Notes: generated from the sequence alone by a model not told the origin. Shown: positions 6,898-16,321, counted from the first letter of the stretch. The stretch: DNA of 64,000 bases from an uncultured Coriobacteriaceae bacterium (GCA_902793465.1 CADBDT010000009.1:1-64000), one strand, 5' to 3'. Program-made: numbers and translations.

Positions 6898-7581
6898 ATG
6901 ACTGCACGACTGCTTCTTGCGGAGGACACGCGCGACCTCAACCGCGCCCTTACCACGGTCCTCGAGCACGAGGGCTACAACGTGGTTTCGGCATACGACG
7001 GCCAAGAGGCGCTCGACTACCTGTCGAGCGAGGTGTTCGACGCCCTTGTTCTGGACATAATGATGCCAAAGAAGGACGGCTTGCAGGTGCTTTCGGAAAT
7101 GCGGGCCGCGGGCAACTATACGCCCGTGCTTCTGCTAACCGCAAAGGCCGAGGTGGACGATCGCGTTGCCGGGCTGGACGCAGGCGCAGACGACTACCTT
7201 ACCAAGCCCTTTGCCATGAAGGAGCTCCTGGCTCGCGTGCGCTCCATGACGCGCCGCCACGACGACTACGCAAAGCAGCGCGTGGCATTCGAAGACGTCC
7301 TGCTGGATGCCCAGACGTTTGAGCTTTCTGCCGCCAATACCGTGCGCTTGTCTGTGAGGGAGTTCGAGCTCATGCAAACGCTCGTTTCCCATGCAAGCAG
7401 GCCGCTTACGGTGGACTACCTGCTGGACTCCGTGTGGCGCCAGGAGGACGACGCGCAGGAAGACACGGTGCAGCTGTACGTTTCGTACTTGCGCGGAAAG
7501 CTCAAGTGGGTTGGCTCGCACGTTACCATACAAAAGTCCGACGAAGGCTTTTGCCTTGCAAACGATAAGACCGAGCTATGA
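6898..7581 (+). CDS. OmpR/PhoB-family response regulator
   Basis: 227 aa. Receiver domain 1-115 has an acidic pocket at the start (LLLAEDTRD) and the phospho-acceptor Asp in LVLDIMMPKKDG near residue 54. It also has LLTAKAEVDDRVAGLDAGAD and a lysine in YLTKPF. The C-terminal winged helix (about 128-222) contains LSVREFELMQTLVSH and EDTVQLYVSYLRGKL. The gene follows the alarmone synthetase stop with no gap and overlaps the histidine kinase start by 4 bp (ATGA). It is expected to be phosphorylated by that kinase and to bind DNA; targets are unknown. Confidence 0.95.
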   Translation: MTARLLLAEDTRDLNRALTTVLEHEGYNVVSAYDGQEALDYLSSEVFDALVLDIMMPKKDGLQVLSEMRAAGNYTPVLLLTAKAEVDDRVAGLDAGADDYLTKPFAMKELLARVRSMTRRHDDYAKQRVAFEDVLLDAQTFELSAANTVRLSVREFELMQTLVSHASRPLTVDYLLDSVWRQEDDAQEDTVQLYVSYLRGKLKWVGSHVTIQKSDEGFCLANDKTEL

Positions 7582-8852
7582 ACTCGTTGGCCATCAAGCA
7601 GCTAAGGCGCAAGTTCATTCTTATTGCCATGCTGTCGTTTTTTGTCGTAATCCTGTTTACGGGCGGCATGACGGCGCTTTCTAACCAAACCTCGCTGCGC
7701 ACGCAAGCGGGCCACGTGCTCGAGCTCATAGTCAAGAACAACGGCCACCTGCCCGAGCCAGAAAACTACTCGAACCATGTGCACGCCACCGACCTGTTTG
7801 AGGGCCTCTCGCCCGAGAGCAACTACTCCGCAAGGTACTTCTCGGTAATCTTCAACCAAGCCGGCGGGGTAGAAAACGTGGACGTGAGCCACGTGGCATC
7901 GGTTACCGAAAAAGAGGCAATCGACTATGCCAGGGGAGCCTGCGAGTCGTACGACAAGAGCCTTACGGTCTCGTTGCTTAACATGGGCATGATAGACACG
8001 TTCTACTACCGCGTGGCAAAGCAGGACAACGGAAGAAAGATTGCCGCCTTCTTCGACTGCTCGTTCCAAATGCAGGTAAATCGCGAGGTTGGGTGGAACA
8101 CCATTATTATTTGCGTTCTGGGCCTGCTGGGTAGCTTCCTTTTGGTGCTGCCGCTCTCCAAGCGCGCAATACGCCCAGAGATCGAGAACACCCGCAAGCA
8201 AAAGCAGTTTATAACCAACGCAAGCCACGAGCTCAAGACTCCCTTGGCGGTAATACGGGCAAACACCGAGGTCATAGAGATGCTGCAGGGCGAAAGCGAG
8301 TGGACGCAGTCCACCATGAGCCAGGTGGATCGCATGGACGGGCTCGTGCAAAACCTCGTTATGATTACGCGTGCCGAGGAGCAGGAAGACAGGACCTCCA
8401 TGGGCGAGATCGACGTCTCCCAGACGGTAATCGATTCCACCGACCCGTTTAGGGCGCTGGCCCAGCAGGAGAAGAAGGAGCTGGTTTGCAACGTTGCCGA
8501 AAACGTAAGGATGGTGGCCGACGCCAGCGCCATCCAGCAGCTCTGCACCCTGCTGGTGGACAACGCCATTAAGTACTGCGACGAGGGCGGCTGTGTGACG
8601 GTGGAGCTTACGCAGCCGAAGTGGGGGAGAGTGACCCTGGAGGTGCGCAACACGTTTGCCGACGGCAAGAGGGCGCAGTTCAACCGGTTCTTCGAGCGGT
8701 TCTACCGCGACGACGAGGCGCACAGCGACGAGGGCGGCTACGGCATAGGGCTTTCGGTGGCGGAGAGCATATGCAAGCGGTACGGCGGAACCATACGCGC
8801 AAGCTGGAAATCCGGCGAGGCGGTTTTCACATGCCAGCTAAGAAGTGCATAG
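7578..8852 (+). CDS. Sensor histidine kinase
   Basis: 424 aa. Membrane segments at about 13-35 and 172-192 enclose an extracytoplasmic sensor of about 135 aa without a recognised fold. The H-box ITNASHELKTPLAVI (about 213-227) holds the phosphorylated His. The ATPase domain has LVDNAIKYCDEGG (N-box) and GGYGIGLSVAESICKRYGG (G2-box). It partners the response regulator it overlaps. The arrangement alarmone synthetase - regulator - kinase suggests envelope signals and ppGpp synthesis are produced together; the signal is not evident. Confidence 0.93.
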   Translation: MNSLAIKQLRRKFILIAMLSFFVVILFTGGMTALSNQTSLRTQAGHVLELIVKNNGHLPEPENYSNHVHATDLFEGLSPESNYSARYFSVIFNQAGGVENVDVSHVASVTEKEAIDYARGACESYDKSLTVSLLNMGMIDTFYYRVAKQDNGRKIAAFFDCSFQMQVNREVGWNTIIICVLGLLGSFLLVLPLSKRAIRPEIENTRKQKQFITNASHELKTPLAVIRANTEVIEMLQGESEWTQSTMSQVDRMDGLVQNLVMITRAEEQEDRTSMGEIDVSQTVIDSTDPFRALAQQEKKELVCNVAENVRMVADASAIQQLCTLLVDNAIKYCDEGGCVTVELTQPKWGRVTLEVRNTFADGKRAQFNRFFERFYRDDEAHSDEGGYGIGLSVAESICKRYGGTIRASWKSGEAVFTCQLRSA

Positions 8853-8939
8853 CTTAACGATTTTGGGTGTTATTAAGAATCAAGTATGATACATTATTTA
8901 AGGTAGCCTATCCCATGTTATCGATTGGTTGGAAAGTAG

Positions 8940-9422
8940 ATGTTTAAGAAGATTGCCGCTGTACAACCGTTCGCAGGTCACGACCTTATTGTGTGGTTCG
9001 CAGATGGTGAAGCAAGGTTATTCGACGCAAAACTATTCATTAAAAAGCATAATGAGTTTGCTGCACTTAATGACGAGAAAGTGTTTAACACGGTTCAGCT
9101 TGCAGCCGAGGGATACGGCGTCTCGTGGGGAAACGACTTGGATATAAGCTGCAAAGAGGTTCATGACGCGAGCAAGCCAATAGACGTGGTTGGCTGCGAG
9201 AGCGCCCGGGTAATCTCGGAGGTCGTGGATGCGCGTCACGAGGAGGGACTTTCGCAGGCAAAGCTCGCCTCTGCGGCCGGCGTTAAGCAGCCGGTTGTCG
9301 CTCGCTTGGAAACGCGCGTAAACTCTCCGCGTCTGGACACGCTGCTAAAGGTCCTTACCCCCTTGGGAAAGACGATAAGAATCGTGGAGCTGGGCGACGC
9401 CTTGGACATCAAGGCGAAGTAG
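8940..9422 (+). CDS. DUF2442 and XRE-type HTH fusion protein (antitoxin-like)
   Basis: 160 aa. Residues 1-80 match DUF2442 (FADGEARLFDAKLF, EGYGVSWGNDLDIS). Residues 90-150 form an XRE helix-turn-helix (GLSQAKLASAAGVKQPVVARLE). DUF2442 is often found beside DUF4160 or RelE-like proteins, and XRE domains are typical DNA-binding parts of antitoxins. An antitoxin or autoregulator role is therefore plausible. No partner toxin flanks it: icd converges from downstream. Upstream sequence is AT-richer than its surroundings. Two further DUF2442 genes are present at 47041 and 47923. Confidence 0.8.
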   Translation: MFKKIAAVQPFAGHDLIVWFADGEARLFDAKLFIKKHNEFAALNDEKVFNTVQLAAEGYGVSWGNDLDISCKEVHDASKPIDVVGCESARVISEVVDARHEEGLSQAKLASAAGVKQPVVARLETRVNSPRLDTLLKVLTPLGKTIRIVELGDALDIKAK

Positions 9423-9460
9423 GGGTGGACTTAGCTCGAATCCAGTTTTGCTAGCGAAAA

Positions 9461-9540
9461 AGGGTGCCGCTTGGGGATGCTCCCCCTGCGGTACATTGCT
9501 TGCAATGTACCGCAGGGGGAGCATCCCCAAGCGGCACCCT
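9461..9540. repeat. GTACAT palindrome 1
   Basis: A perfect 39-bp inverted repeat with a 2-nt loop, centred on GGTACATTGC/GCAATGTACC. It abuts the icd stop codon (9541) with no gap and follows the DUF2442-XRE gene, so it sits between convergent genes and could terminate both. Confidence 0.9.
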
Positions 9541-10740
9541 TTACAGGCGCTCGGCCACGGCGCGAATGAAGTCGTGCGTGTTCACGCGGGTGGGGTTCTC
9601 CATGCTGGTAATGGCGGCAAGGTCGCCCGTCATAATGCCGTCCTCTATAGTGGCGATGGTGGCCTGCTCCAGGCGGTGCGCAAAATCCACGAGGTCGGGA
9701 AGCCCGTCAATCTCGCCGCGCTTTGCAAGCGCACCCGTCCAGGCAAAGATGGTCGCGACGGAGTTGGTGCTTGTCTCCTCGCCAGCCAGGTGCTTGTAGT
9801 AGTGACGCTGAACGGTGCCGTGTGCCGCCTCGAACTCGTAGTAGCCGTTGGGGCTCACCAGCACCGACGTCATCATGGCCAGCGAGCCGAACGCAGTGCT
9901 AACCATGTCGCTCATAACGTCGCCGTCGTAGTTCTTGCACGCCCAAATAAAGCCGCCTTCGGAGCGAATTACGCGAGCCACGGCGTCGTCGATAAGGGTG
10001 TAGAAGTACTCGATGCCCGCCTCCTCAAAGCGCTCCTTGTACTCGTCTGCAAAGATCTGTGCAAAGATGTCTTTAAAGCGATGGTCGTAGGTCTTGGAAA
10101 TGGTGTCCTTAGTGGCAAACCACAGGTCCTGGTGGGTGTCGAGCGCGTAGTTAAAGCTCGCGCGCGCAAAGCTGGAAATGGAGGCGTCCAAGTTGTGGAT
10201 GCCCTGCGCAATGCCTGCTCCGGCAAACTCATGCACGGTGGCGCGTACCTCGTCTCCGCCGTCTGCGGGCGTGTATACCAGCTCCACCTTGCCCGCGCCC
10301 GGTACGCGGAGCTCGGTGTTCTTGTATACGTCTCCGTAGGCATGGCGCGCTATGGTAATGGGCTTTTTCCAGGTACGAACGTACGGCTCGATTCCCTTTA
10401 CCACAATGGGGGCGCGGAACACGGTTCCGTCCAGGATGGCGCGAATCGTGCCGTTGGGGCTTTTCCACATTTGGCTGAGGCCGTACTCCTCCACACGTGC
10501 GGCGTTGGGCGTAATGGTGGCGCACTTAACCGCCACGCCAAGGCGCTTTGTTGCCTCTGCGGAGTCGATGGTTACCTGGTCGCCGGTGCGCTCGCGCTCT
10601 TTGAGGCCCAGGTCGTAGTATTCGGTCTTAAGGTCTACGTACGGCTCAATGAGCTCGTCCTTTATCATTTTCCAAATAATGCGGGTCATCTCGTCGCCGT
10701 TCATCTCGACGAGCGGTGTGGTCATGCGGATCTTGTCCAT
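9541..10740 (-). CDS. icd: NADP-dependent isocitrate dehydrogenase
   Basis: 399 aa, matching the roughly 400-residue type II (homodimeric, eukaryote-like) NADP-IDH family. It oxidatively decarboxylates isocitrate to 2-oxoglutarate in the cytosol, giving NADPH. Visible family signatures: [20 protein letters not shown] at the N-terminus, the metal/substrate loop [15 protein letters not shown], and the nucleotide-binding [12 protein letters not shown]. The ATG at 10740 has AGGAGGAG 3-10 bp upstream. It is monocistronic, flanked by palindromes at 9461 and 10830. In an anaerobe it probably supplies 2-oxoglutarate for glutamate synthesis. Confidence 0.95.
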   Translation of the reverse strand: MDKIRMTTPLVEMNGDEMTRIIWKMIKDELIEPYVDLKTEYYDLGLKERERTGDQVTIDSAEATKRLGVAVKCATITPNAARVEEYGLSQMWKSPNGTIRAILDGTVFRAPIVVKGIEPYVRTWKKPITIARHAYGDVYKNTELRVPGAGKVELVYTPADGGDEVRATVHEFAGAGIAQGIHNLDASISSFARASFNYALDTHQDLWFATKDTISKTYDHRFKDIFAQIFADEYKERFEEAGIEYFYTLIDDAVARVIRSEGGFIWACKNYDGDVMSDMVSTAFGSLAMMTSVLVSPNGYYEFEAAHGTVQRHYYKHLAGEETSTNSVATIFAWTGALAKRGEIDGLPDLVDFAHRLEQATIATIEDGIMTGDLAAITSMENPTRVNTHDFIRAVAERL

Positions 10741-10829
10741 GCTCTCCTCCTGGTTTGGGAACGCTTGTATTGTAATGGAAAGACTGCGCCGGAAAGCCGA
10801 CAAGTGCCCAGGGCATCTGTCACGCTTAA

Positions 10830-10905
10830 GGTGCCGTGAGGGGATACTCCCCCTGCGGTACATCGCTTGCGATGTACCGCAGGGGGAGTATCCCCTCACG
10901 GCACC
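10830..10905. repeat. GTACAT palindrome 2
   Basis: A perfect 37-bp inverted repeat with a 2-nt loop (core GCGGTACATCGC/GCGATGTACCGC). It lies between icd (upstream, minus) and the stop of the GGDEF/EAL gene at 10928. Confidence 0.9.
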
Positions 10906-10927
10906 CCTAAGACGTATCTTGCCTTGC

Positions 10928-12838
10928 CTACAGCGCCTGGGGCATGGCCTTTTCTGCGTCGGGCTTGCCAAAGAAATAGCCCTGCGCACGGTCGCACCCA
11001 ATGGACGCCAGGAACTCAAACTGCTCCTGCGTCTCCACGCCCTCGCACAGGGTTATCATGCCAAGTTGATGTGCCAGGTCCACGATGGACTTAAGGATGG
11101 ACTTGGACTTTGGGTTGCCCTCAAAGCCGCGCAGGAACACCATGTCTATCTTTAGCACGTTAAACTGGTAGTCCTTTAGGACGTTGAGGGACGAATACCC
11201 GCTGCCAAAGTCGTCCAGCCACAGCGAGTAGTCCTCGTCGCGCAGCCTGGCCATGTTGCGCTGCAGCTCGTTGAGCTTGTCGGTAAGGGCCGACTCGGTT
11301 ATCTCCACGTCCAAAAGGGTAGGGGGGATGTCGTATTTCTTGGACATCTCGTTAAGGAAGGCGGGCACGTCGTACAGCTCGAAGTCCAGGCGGGAGAAGT
11401 TGAGCGACACCGGAACCACCGGCTTGCCGGCGTCCAGCTCGGCGCGCAGGTCCATGCACACCTGCTCGATTATGCAGCGGTCCAGCTTGTCGATCTCGCG
11501 GAACTCCTCCAGCGTCTCTATGAAGGCAAACGGTGGCATAAAGCCAAACTCGGGGTCTATCCAGCGTGCCAGGGCCTCGTAGCCACAGAGCTCTCCCGAG
11601 CCGTCCGCGCAGCGTACGACGGGCTGGTAGTATGCCTTTATCCAACCCTCCGAGGCAGCCCTCTTAATGTTGTTTATGATGTGCTGACGACGCTTTACGT
11701 CGGTGTCGAGGGTGTTGTCGAAGTAGTTCACAAACACCCCGGGGCGCTTTTTTATTTCGTTGCAGGCATAGCGGGCCTTGTCGCAGGCCTGCGATACGTT
11801 TATGCCCTCTTCCATCTTGGGTTTGTAGATGCCTGTTTTAAGATGCAAACGCACCTCGCCGCGCAAACCCTTGAGGACTTCCTGTGCGGCCGCGGCGCGT
11901 TCCTCCGCTACGCGGGACTCGCATATGGCCACAAAGTGATCGTCCGAAAAACGGGCGACCATCTCGTCGGCAAAGATCTGCAGCAGGCCATGGGCCATGT
12001 CTTGCAACAGGCAATCTCCTGCGCCAAAGCCATGCTTGTCGTTGTAGGCCTTAAAGTGCTCGATGTCCATGTACAGGATCGAGTACTGTATGTCGAAGTC
12101 GCCAATGCCCTCAAACAGCACGTTTACTGCGCCGTTAAAGCTGTGCATGTTAGGCATGCCCGTAAGCTCGTCGAACGAGGCAATATGGCGCAGCCTCTCG
12201 TTAACGCGTTTGATGTCCTCGCTCTTGTGTGCCTCCGACAACTGCTGGTTATATGCGGCTAACGCCACGACCACCGTGGAGATCCACAGGGTAAACAGGT
12301 TTACCTGCAGGCTGTAGTTGGCAGGCAGGTTGTGGTCTATGTACAGATAGAACCCGCCAAAGGTAACAATGGACGCGATGAACACCGGTACGGGCTTCCA
12401 CACCAGCATGCCAAACACAAAGAGCGTCATGGTTACGAAGGCAAGAATCTGGTCGCCCTTTACGTACGAGTTGTTGCCAAAGTGGATGCCAAACACAAGG
12501 CACGCTACCGAGAACACCACGAGCAGGATGTTGCCCACCCGCATGTTGAAGGTCTTGCCCCGCATGTAGCGAATCGCATGAATGAGCACCGCCGCGGCCA
12601 CAGCCAGAAGCACCACGTACCACGCGCCGTGGTTTACGATCCACATGAAGTCGCGCGGCTTGCCCGCTGCCGCGCTTTCCATAATGTTGCTGGCAAGGCT
12701 CAGGACCATCCATATTTCCAGGCAGATAACAATAAAGGCCATGTAGATGGCAGCACGCATGTTGCTTGAGTGGATAAACCGCGTTACGTAATCGGACTGC
12801 TTGCCGATGCCCCACAGTCTACGAAGTCGTTCGCCCAT
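10928..12838 (-). CDS. Membrane-bound GGDEF/EAL protein with degenerate GGDEF, probable c-di-GMP phosphodiesterase
   Basis: 636 aa. The N-terminal about 220 residues hold six or so hydrophobic segments. A GGDEF-like domain follows ([14 protein letters not shown], then [11 protein letters not shown] where GGDEF should be), so the cyclase signature is lost. The EAL domain (about 385-630) keeps the expected catalytic residues: [42 protein letters not shown] and GYFFGKP. It is thus likely a phosphodiesterase, possibly with an allosteric nucleotide site in the GGDEF remnant. ATG 12838 has AAGGAGGG upstream. Monocistronic. Confidence 0.9.
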   Translation of the reverse strand: MGERLRRLWGIGKQSDYVTRFIHSSNMRAAIYMAFIVICLEIWMVLSLASNIMESAAAGKPRDFMWIVNHGAWYVVLLAVAAAVLIHAIRYMRGKTFNMRVGNILLVVFSVACLVFGIHFGNNSYVKGDQILAFVTMTLFVFGMLVWKPVPVFIASIVTFGGFYLYIDHNLPANYSLQVNLFTLWISTVVVALAAYNQQLSEAHKSEDIKRVNERLRHIASFDELTGMPNMHSFNGAVNVLFEGIGDFDIQYSILYMDIEHFKAYNDKHGFGAGDCLLQDMAHGLLQIFADEMVARFSDDHFVAICESRVAEERAAAAQEVLKGLRGEVRLHLKTGIYKPKMEEGINVSQACDKARYACNEIKKRPGVFVNYFDNTLDTDVKRRQHIINNIKRAASEGWIKAYYQPVVRCADGSGELCGYEALARWIDPEFGFMPPFAFIETLEEFREIDKLDRCIIEQVCMDLRAELDAGKPVVPVSLNFSRLDFELYDVPAFLNEMSKKYDIPPTLLDVEITESALTDKLNELQRNMARLRDEDYSLWLDDFGSGYSSLNVLKDYQFNVLKIDMVFLRGFEGNPKSKSILKSIVDLAHQLGMITLCEGVETQEQFEFLASIGCDRAQGYFFGKPDAEKAMPQAL

Positions 12839-13107
12839 CTTTCCCTCCTTGTTTACTGCAGCCATTCTAGTATAAAACACCCGCAGGGGCGTCTGGAGGC
12901 CCCTAAAGGAAGTCATGGTCCTCGCACACGGTGGCATTCGGCGCGACACCAGTATTAAATCGTCGGTCACCAGCGAAAGAGCTGCGGAAGGCCGTTCGAA
13001 GAAGAGGTACCGAAAGGGGATGCTCCCCTACGGTACCCCACTCCAACACGCGTTTCCGGACGGGCTGGTGGATGGGGCAGGATGTAACAGCGCGGAGACC
13101 TGCTTCG

Positions 13108-13308
13108 CTACTCCTTGAGCCTCCACATAAGCGCTGCTAGCACACCGAGACCCGTTGGGAACAAAAGGCCCCTTATGAGGTCGAACGCATACGCGCCATG
13201 CGAGATAACCACTTCCCTTACATAGATGCCAAGATTGGCGGCTGCGACTGCAACGAAGATGCAAAACAAAAGTCGCAGGAAAAAGTTTTCGATGAAGAAG
13301 CCTTTCAT
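13108..13308 (-). CDS. Small two-helix membrane protein
   Basis: 66 aa: MKGFFIENFFLRLLFCIFVA..., with hydrophobic segments at about 8-28 and 43-62 and a short C-terminal MWRLKE tail. AGAAAGGAA precedes the ATG. No family recognised. It is transcribed away from the DUF4190 gene at 13558. Confidence 0.6.
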   Translation of the reverse strand: MKGFFIENFFLRLLFCIFVAVAAANLGIYVREVVISHGAYAFDLIRGLLFPTGLGVLAALMWRLKE

Positions 13309-13557
13309 GGCCGATTCCTTTCTTTGGCGGCGGCGCTATGCCGCGCTATGTGCTAGTCGTTTCGAACCATCCTATCCTACGCATCCAGGGCGGGATCTGT
13401 CCCTAAAGGTCAAGCAATTACACGGATATCGTATTTCCATGCTCGGACATGCGCCTCCTGCTTTTCCAGCTTTCCAAACATTAGCTGGCAGCTAATGCAG
13501 GGGGCGGGCGTTTTTCTCATTATGGAAACAAGTTTTTGGCTACGTGAAGGAGGGAAC

Positions 13558-14352
13558 ATGTCGGAGTCAGTTACGCCGGAGGTACCGGCAAAAAAGACCT
13601 CGGGCTTGGCAATAGCGGGCCTGGTGTTGGGCATCTTGGCGGCGCTGGGGTCGTTTTTGCCCATAATCAACAATCTGTCGTTTATTCTCGCAGTTGTTGG
13701 ACTTATTCTTGCAATTATTGCGCTTGTGGGTGCTCTTAAGGGCAAGCATGATTCCAAGGGGATGGCAATAGCGGGAGTCGTGTTGTGCGCGGTGTCGTGC
13801 GTGGTGGTGCTGGTTACCCAAAAGGCGTACGGCGACGCTCTAAACAAGGCGACTTCGGGTTCGGAGCCGGTGGCGGTTTCGAGCGCGAGCTCAACCGCGA
13901 CCGAGGCGCAAAGTGCCTCCTCCGGTCAGGCGGCTTCCTCGGCCGAAGCGCCCAAGACGGAAGAGAAGAAAGAGGAGGAGAAGCCCGACTACTCCAACCT
14001 TGCGGTGGGTAGCTCGGTACAGCTGGACGGCGGGCTTACGGTTACCGTAAACAGCGTGGACAAGAGCCTTAAGAGCTACAACGACAAGCCCATTGTGGGC
14101 GTAAACGTAACCTACGTAAACAACGGGCAAAAATCCGAGTCCTTTAACACGTTTGACTGGAAGGGCGAAGACGCAAACGGCGCACAGCGCTCCACAACGT
14201 TCTATGGCGACTCGCAGGACTCGCTTAGCTCCGGCAAGCTTTCGCCTGGCGGGAGCGCAACGGGCAACCTGTACTTTGAGGACGGCACCGTTCGCGTGTG
14301 CTACTACAACAACGTGTTTAACGACAGCCCGACCGCGGCCTGGAACCTGTAG
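13558..14352 (+). CDS. DUF4190/DUF4352 membrane-anchored protein
   Basis: 264 aa. Residues 12-85 hold paired hydrophobic segments with GLAIAGLVLGILAALGSF and GMAIAGVVLCAVSCVVVLV, typical of DUF4190. A Ser/Ala/Glu-rich linker (about 105-145) leads to a C-terminal beta domain of DUF4352 type (VGSSVQLDGGLTVTVNSVDK; PIVGVNVTYVNNG; NLYFEDGTVRVCYYNN). It is probably exposed on the outer face of the membrane. GAAGGAGGGAAC precedes the ATG. The role is unknown; similar proteins are common and often stress-related or lipoprotein-like in Gram-positives. Confidence 0.75.
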   Translation: MSESVTPEVPAKKTSGLAIAGLVLGILAALGSFLPIINNLSFILAVVGLILAIIALVGALKGKHDSKGMAIAGVVLCAVSCVVVLVTQKAYGDALNKATSGSEPVAVSSASSTATEAQSASSGQAASSAEAPKTEEKKEEEKPDYSNLAVGSSVQLDGGLTVTVNSVDKSLKSYNDKPIVGVNVTYVNNGQKSESFNTFDWKGEDANGAQRSTTFYGDSQDSLSSGKLSPGGSATGNLYFEDGTVRVCYYNNVFNDSPTAAWNL

Positions 14353-14368
14353 GCATCGGGTTACGACC

Positions 14369-14494
14369 GACCTCTCAAAGGGGGTACTCCCCCTTGATAG
14401 GTTAAGGGTCTGGGGGCGCCGTGCACATAGGGGAGCATCCCCTTTGTGCACGGCGCTAGCTTGATGGCGGTGGGGGCATCCCCTTTGAGAGGTC
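14369..14494. repeat. Nested palindromic repeat
   Basis: Outer arms GACCTCTCAAAGGGG and CCCCTTTGAGAGGTC enclose a CAAAGGGGGTA.CTCCCCCTTGATAG unit and an inner hairpin GCCGTGCACATAGGGGA...TCCCCTTTGTGCACGGC. It shares words with the composite repeats at 53402, 60128 and 63567. Confidence 0.75.
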
Positions 14495-14549
14495 TACAGT
14501 AACGCGCCATGCTACAATGAGCACGATTAACGATACGGAGCAAGATGCC

Positions 14550-14975
14550 ATGGAAGAACCGCTTACCGAAGAGCTGCTTAACGAGCTTCTTTCCTCACAG
14601 GACCCTGCTGCCTACCTTGAGCAGCATCGGCCCGTTAAGAGGGACCTTGCCTCATACCTGCAGGAACTTTTGGATAGCAAAGGTCTCGAGCGCAAGGACG
14701 TAATAAACGAATCCCAAATAAACTATACGTATGGATATCAACTCTTTACGGGCAAGCGTAAGAATCCGGCGCGCGATATGGTGCTTCAGATTGCCTTTGC
14801 CATGCACTTGTCGCTACGCGAGACGGACCGTCTGCTTCAGGCTGCTGGCGTAAGCCGTCTGTACTGCAAGGATCGACGTGACGCAATTATCGTGTTTTGT
14901 CTGAGTCGTGGGCTGCCGCTTGCGCACGCAAACGAGACGCTCTTTGCGTATGGCGAGCGGGTTTTGGGAGACTAA
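14550..14975 (+). CDS. HTH-type protein paired with a Ser/Thr kinase
   Basis: 141 aa from ATG 14550 (an in-frame ATG at 14517 overlaps a TACAAT -10-like hexamer, so 14550 is preferred). Residues 45-105 resemble an XRE-like helical DNA-binding fold: DLASYLQELLDSKGLERKDV, INYTYGYQLFTGKRKNPARD. The C-terminus is helical (VFCLSRGLPLAHANETLFAYG). It ends 4 nt before the kinase start, so the two are co-transcribed and the protein is a likely regulator or substrate of that kinase. No partner function can be read from sequence alone. Confidence 0.7.
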   Translation: MEEPLTEELLNELLSSQDPAAYLEQHRPVKRDLASYLQELLDSKGLERKDVINESQINYTYGYQLFTGKRKNPARDMVLQIAFAMHLSLRETDRLLQAAGVSRLYCKDRRDAIIVFCLSRGLPLAHANETLFAYGERVLGD

Positions 14976-14979
14976 GCTT

Positions 14980-16287
14980 ATGAGCGACGACTCGCGCGAA
15001 CGCATGGACGCCTCTGGCGGCAAGCCGACTGGCACGGGAGCGGCAGCGTTTGACGACGAGCTCGCAAGCTGGCTAAACGCCACCGAAGACCGCTATGTGG
15101 TCAAAGAGACCCTAAAGGAGACGCCTGACGAGAAGACCGAGCTCGTGTACTTGCGATCGAGCGGGGCGGCGGCACCGGTGGGTCCCTTTGTGCGCAAACG
15201 ATTTGCGAGCGACGCCATGCGTGGCGGGGCATACAGGCAGATATTCGAGGCGCAGGTTGCCGGAAGGCCCTTGGCGCACCAACCCGTGCTATACGAATGC
15301 GTGCAGGGCAAGGACGGCCTCGAAGTCGTAATGGAATACGTGCGCGGCACGACGCTTCGCAACCTTGTTGAGACGCAGGGGGCCGGCCTCGCGGTGGTCG
15401 CACACGTTATGCCCGAGCTGTGCGATGCGGTTGGCGAGCTGCATGAGTCGTTGCAGAGCCCCATAATACATCGCGACATTAAGCCGTCCAACGTAATGGT
15501 TGCGCAAGGTCGAATTGTGCTCCTTGACCTGGGGATTGCCCGCACGTATTCCAGCGATGCCTTGCGCGATACCGTGCGATATGGCACGCCGGGATACGCG
15601 CCGCCCGAGCAGTTTGGATACGGACAAACCAGCGTTCGAAGCGACATCTATGCCCTTGGCATGACGATGGCGTTTTGTCTTATTGGGAAGGAGCCCCCAA
15701 CCGAGCTTGTGGACCGCGGCTTTGTGGATCCTCAAATTCCCGCGGCTATCCGTCCGGTGCTCGTGCGCGCCACGCAGTTTGACCCTGCACGGCGGTACGC
15801 CTCTGCCTCGGAGTTTCGTATGGACTTGGAGCGGGCGTTTTCTGGCGTGGTGGTCAACGCGGCACGTCCCGGCGCCAAGGGGATGCAGGCTCAAATGCCG
15901 CAGAAAGCCACGTCTGCGCAAGGGTCCTCGTTTTTTGCGCGTGTTAGGAGCGGGGAGGCGCTGGTGGGGCTTGGGCGCGCATGGAACGTTCTGGTCGTGG
16001 TGACCTGGGTGCTCTTCTCGGTGCTGAGCGTTGTTGGTGCGGTAAGGTTTTACACAGACGGCACCCAGCTCCCTTTGTGGTTTGTGGCCATGCAGTTTCT
16101 CTTCGTGCTAATTGTGCCTGGTGCGTTGATTGCCTACCTGCTGTTGGACAAGCGGCGGATGCGAAACAAGAGGCCGTTCGGCGCGCTTGCATGGTATACG
16201 GAGATTCCCCTGTGCGTCGGAATCGGTACGCTTAGCATCCTTTTCGTTACGCTTATTAAGGCCATCTTCTTCCGCGACGTGCAGTAG
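14980..16287 (+). CDS. Membrane-anchored serine/threonine protein kinase
   Basis: 435 aa. The kinase domain (about 25-285) has the catalytic loop HRDIKPSNVM, a metal-binding DLG (usually DFG) in LLDLGIARTY, and the activation-segment end YGTPGYAPPEQFG. It also has DIYALGMTMAFCL and a terminal Arg in FDPARRYASASEF. The N-lobe is divergent: no classic glycine loop is obvious, and the lysine is probably in VRKRFASD. After a linker there are three C-terminal membrane segments (about 335-360, 370-395, 410-430). PASTA repeats are absent, unlike PknB. It forms an operon with the HTH protein just upstream. Confidence 0.9.
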   Translation: MSDDSRERMDASGGKPTGTGAAAFDDELASWLNATEDRYVVKETLKETPDEKTELVYLRSSGAAAPVGPFVRKRFASDAMRGGAYRQIFEAQVAGRPLAHQPVLYECVQGKDGLEVVMEYVRGTTLRNLVETQGAGLAVVAHVMPELCDAVGELHESLQSPIIHRDIKPSNVMVAQGRIVLLDLGIARTYSSDALRDTVRYGTPGYAPPEQFGYGQTSVRSDIYALGMTMAFCLIGKEPPTELVDRGFVDPQIPAAIRPVLVRATQFDPARRYASASEFRMDLERAFSGVVVNAARPGAKGMQAQMPQKATSAQGSSFFARVRSGEALVGLGRAWNVLVVVTWVLFSVLSVVGAVRFYTDGTQLPLWFVAMQFLFVLIVPGALIAYLLLDKRRMRNKRPFGALAWYTEIPLCVGIGTLSILFVTLIKAIFFRDVQ

Positions 16288-16321
16288 GGCGCGAAAGGCA
16301 GGCCGAAAGCTCGTGTAGGGG

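Noticed and set aside
9461-9540. Palindromes considered as CRISPR repeats
   Set aside because: They are single, dispersed, self-complementary units without regular spacers; no cas genes are present.
9448-10839. Long plus-strand ORF opposite icd (463 codons)
   Set aside because: It is antisense to a clearly recognisable isocitrate dehydrogenase and has no protein-family features; many similar antisense frames arise from GC-rich codon bias.
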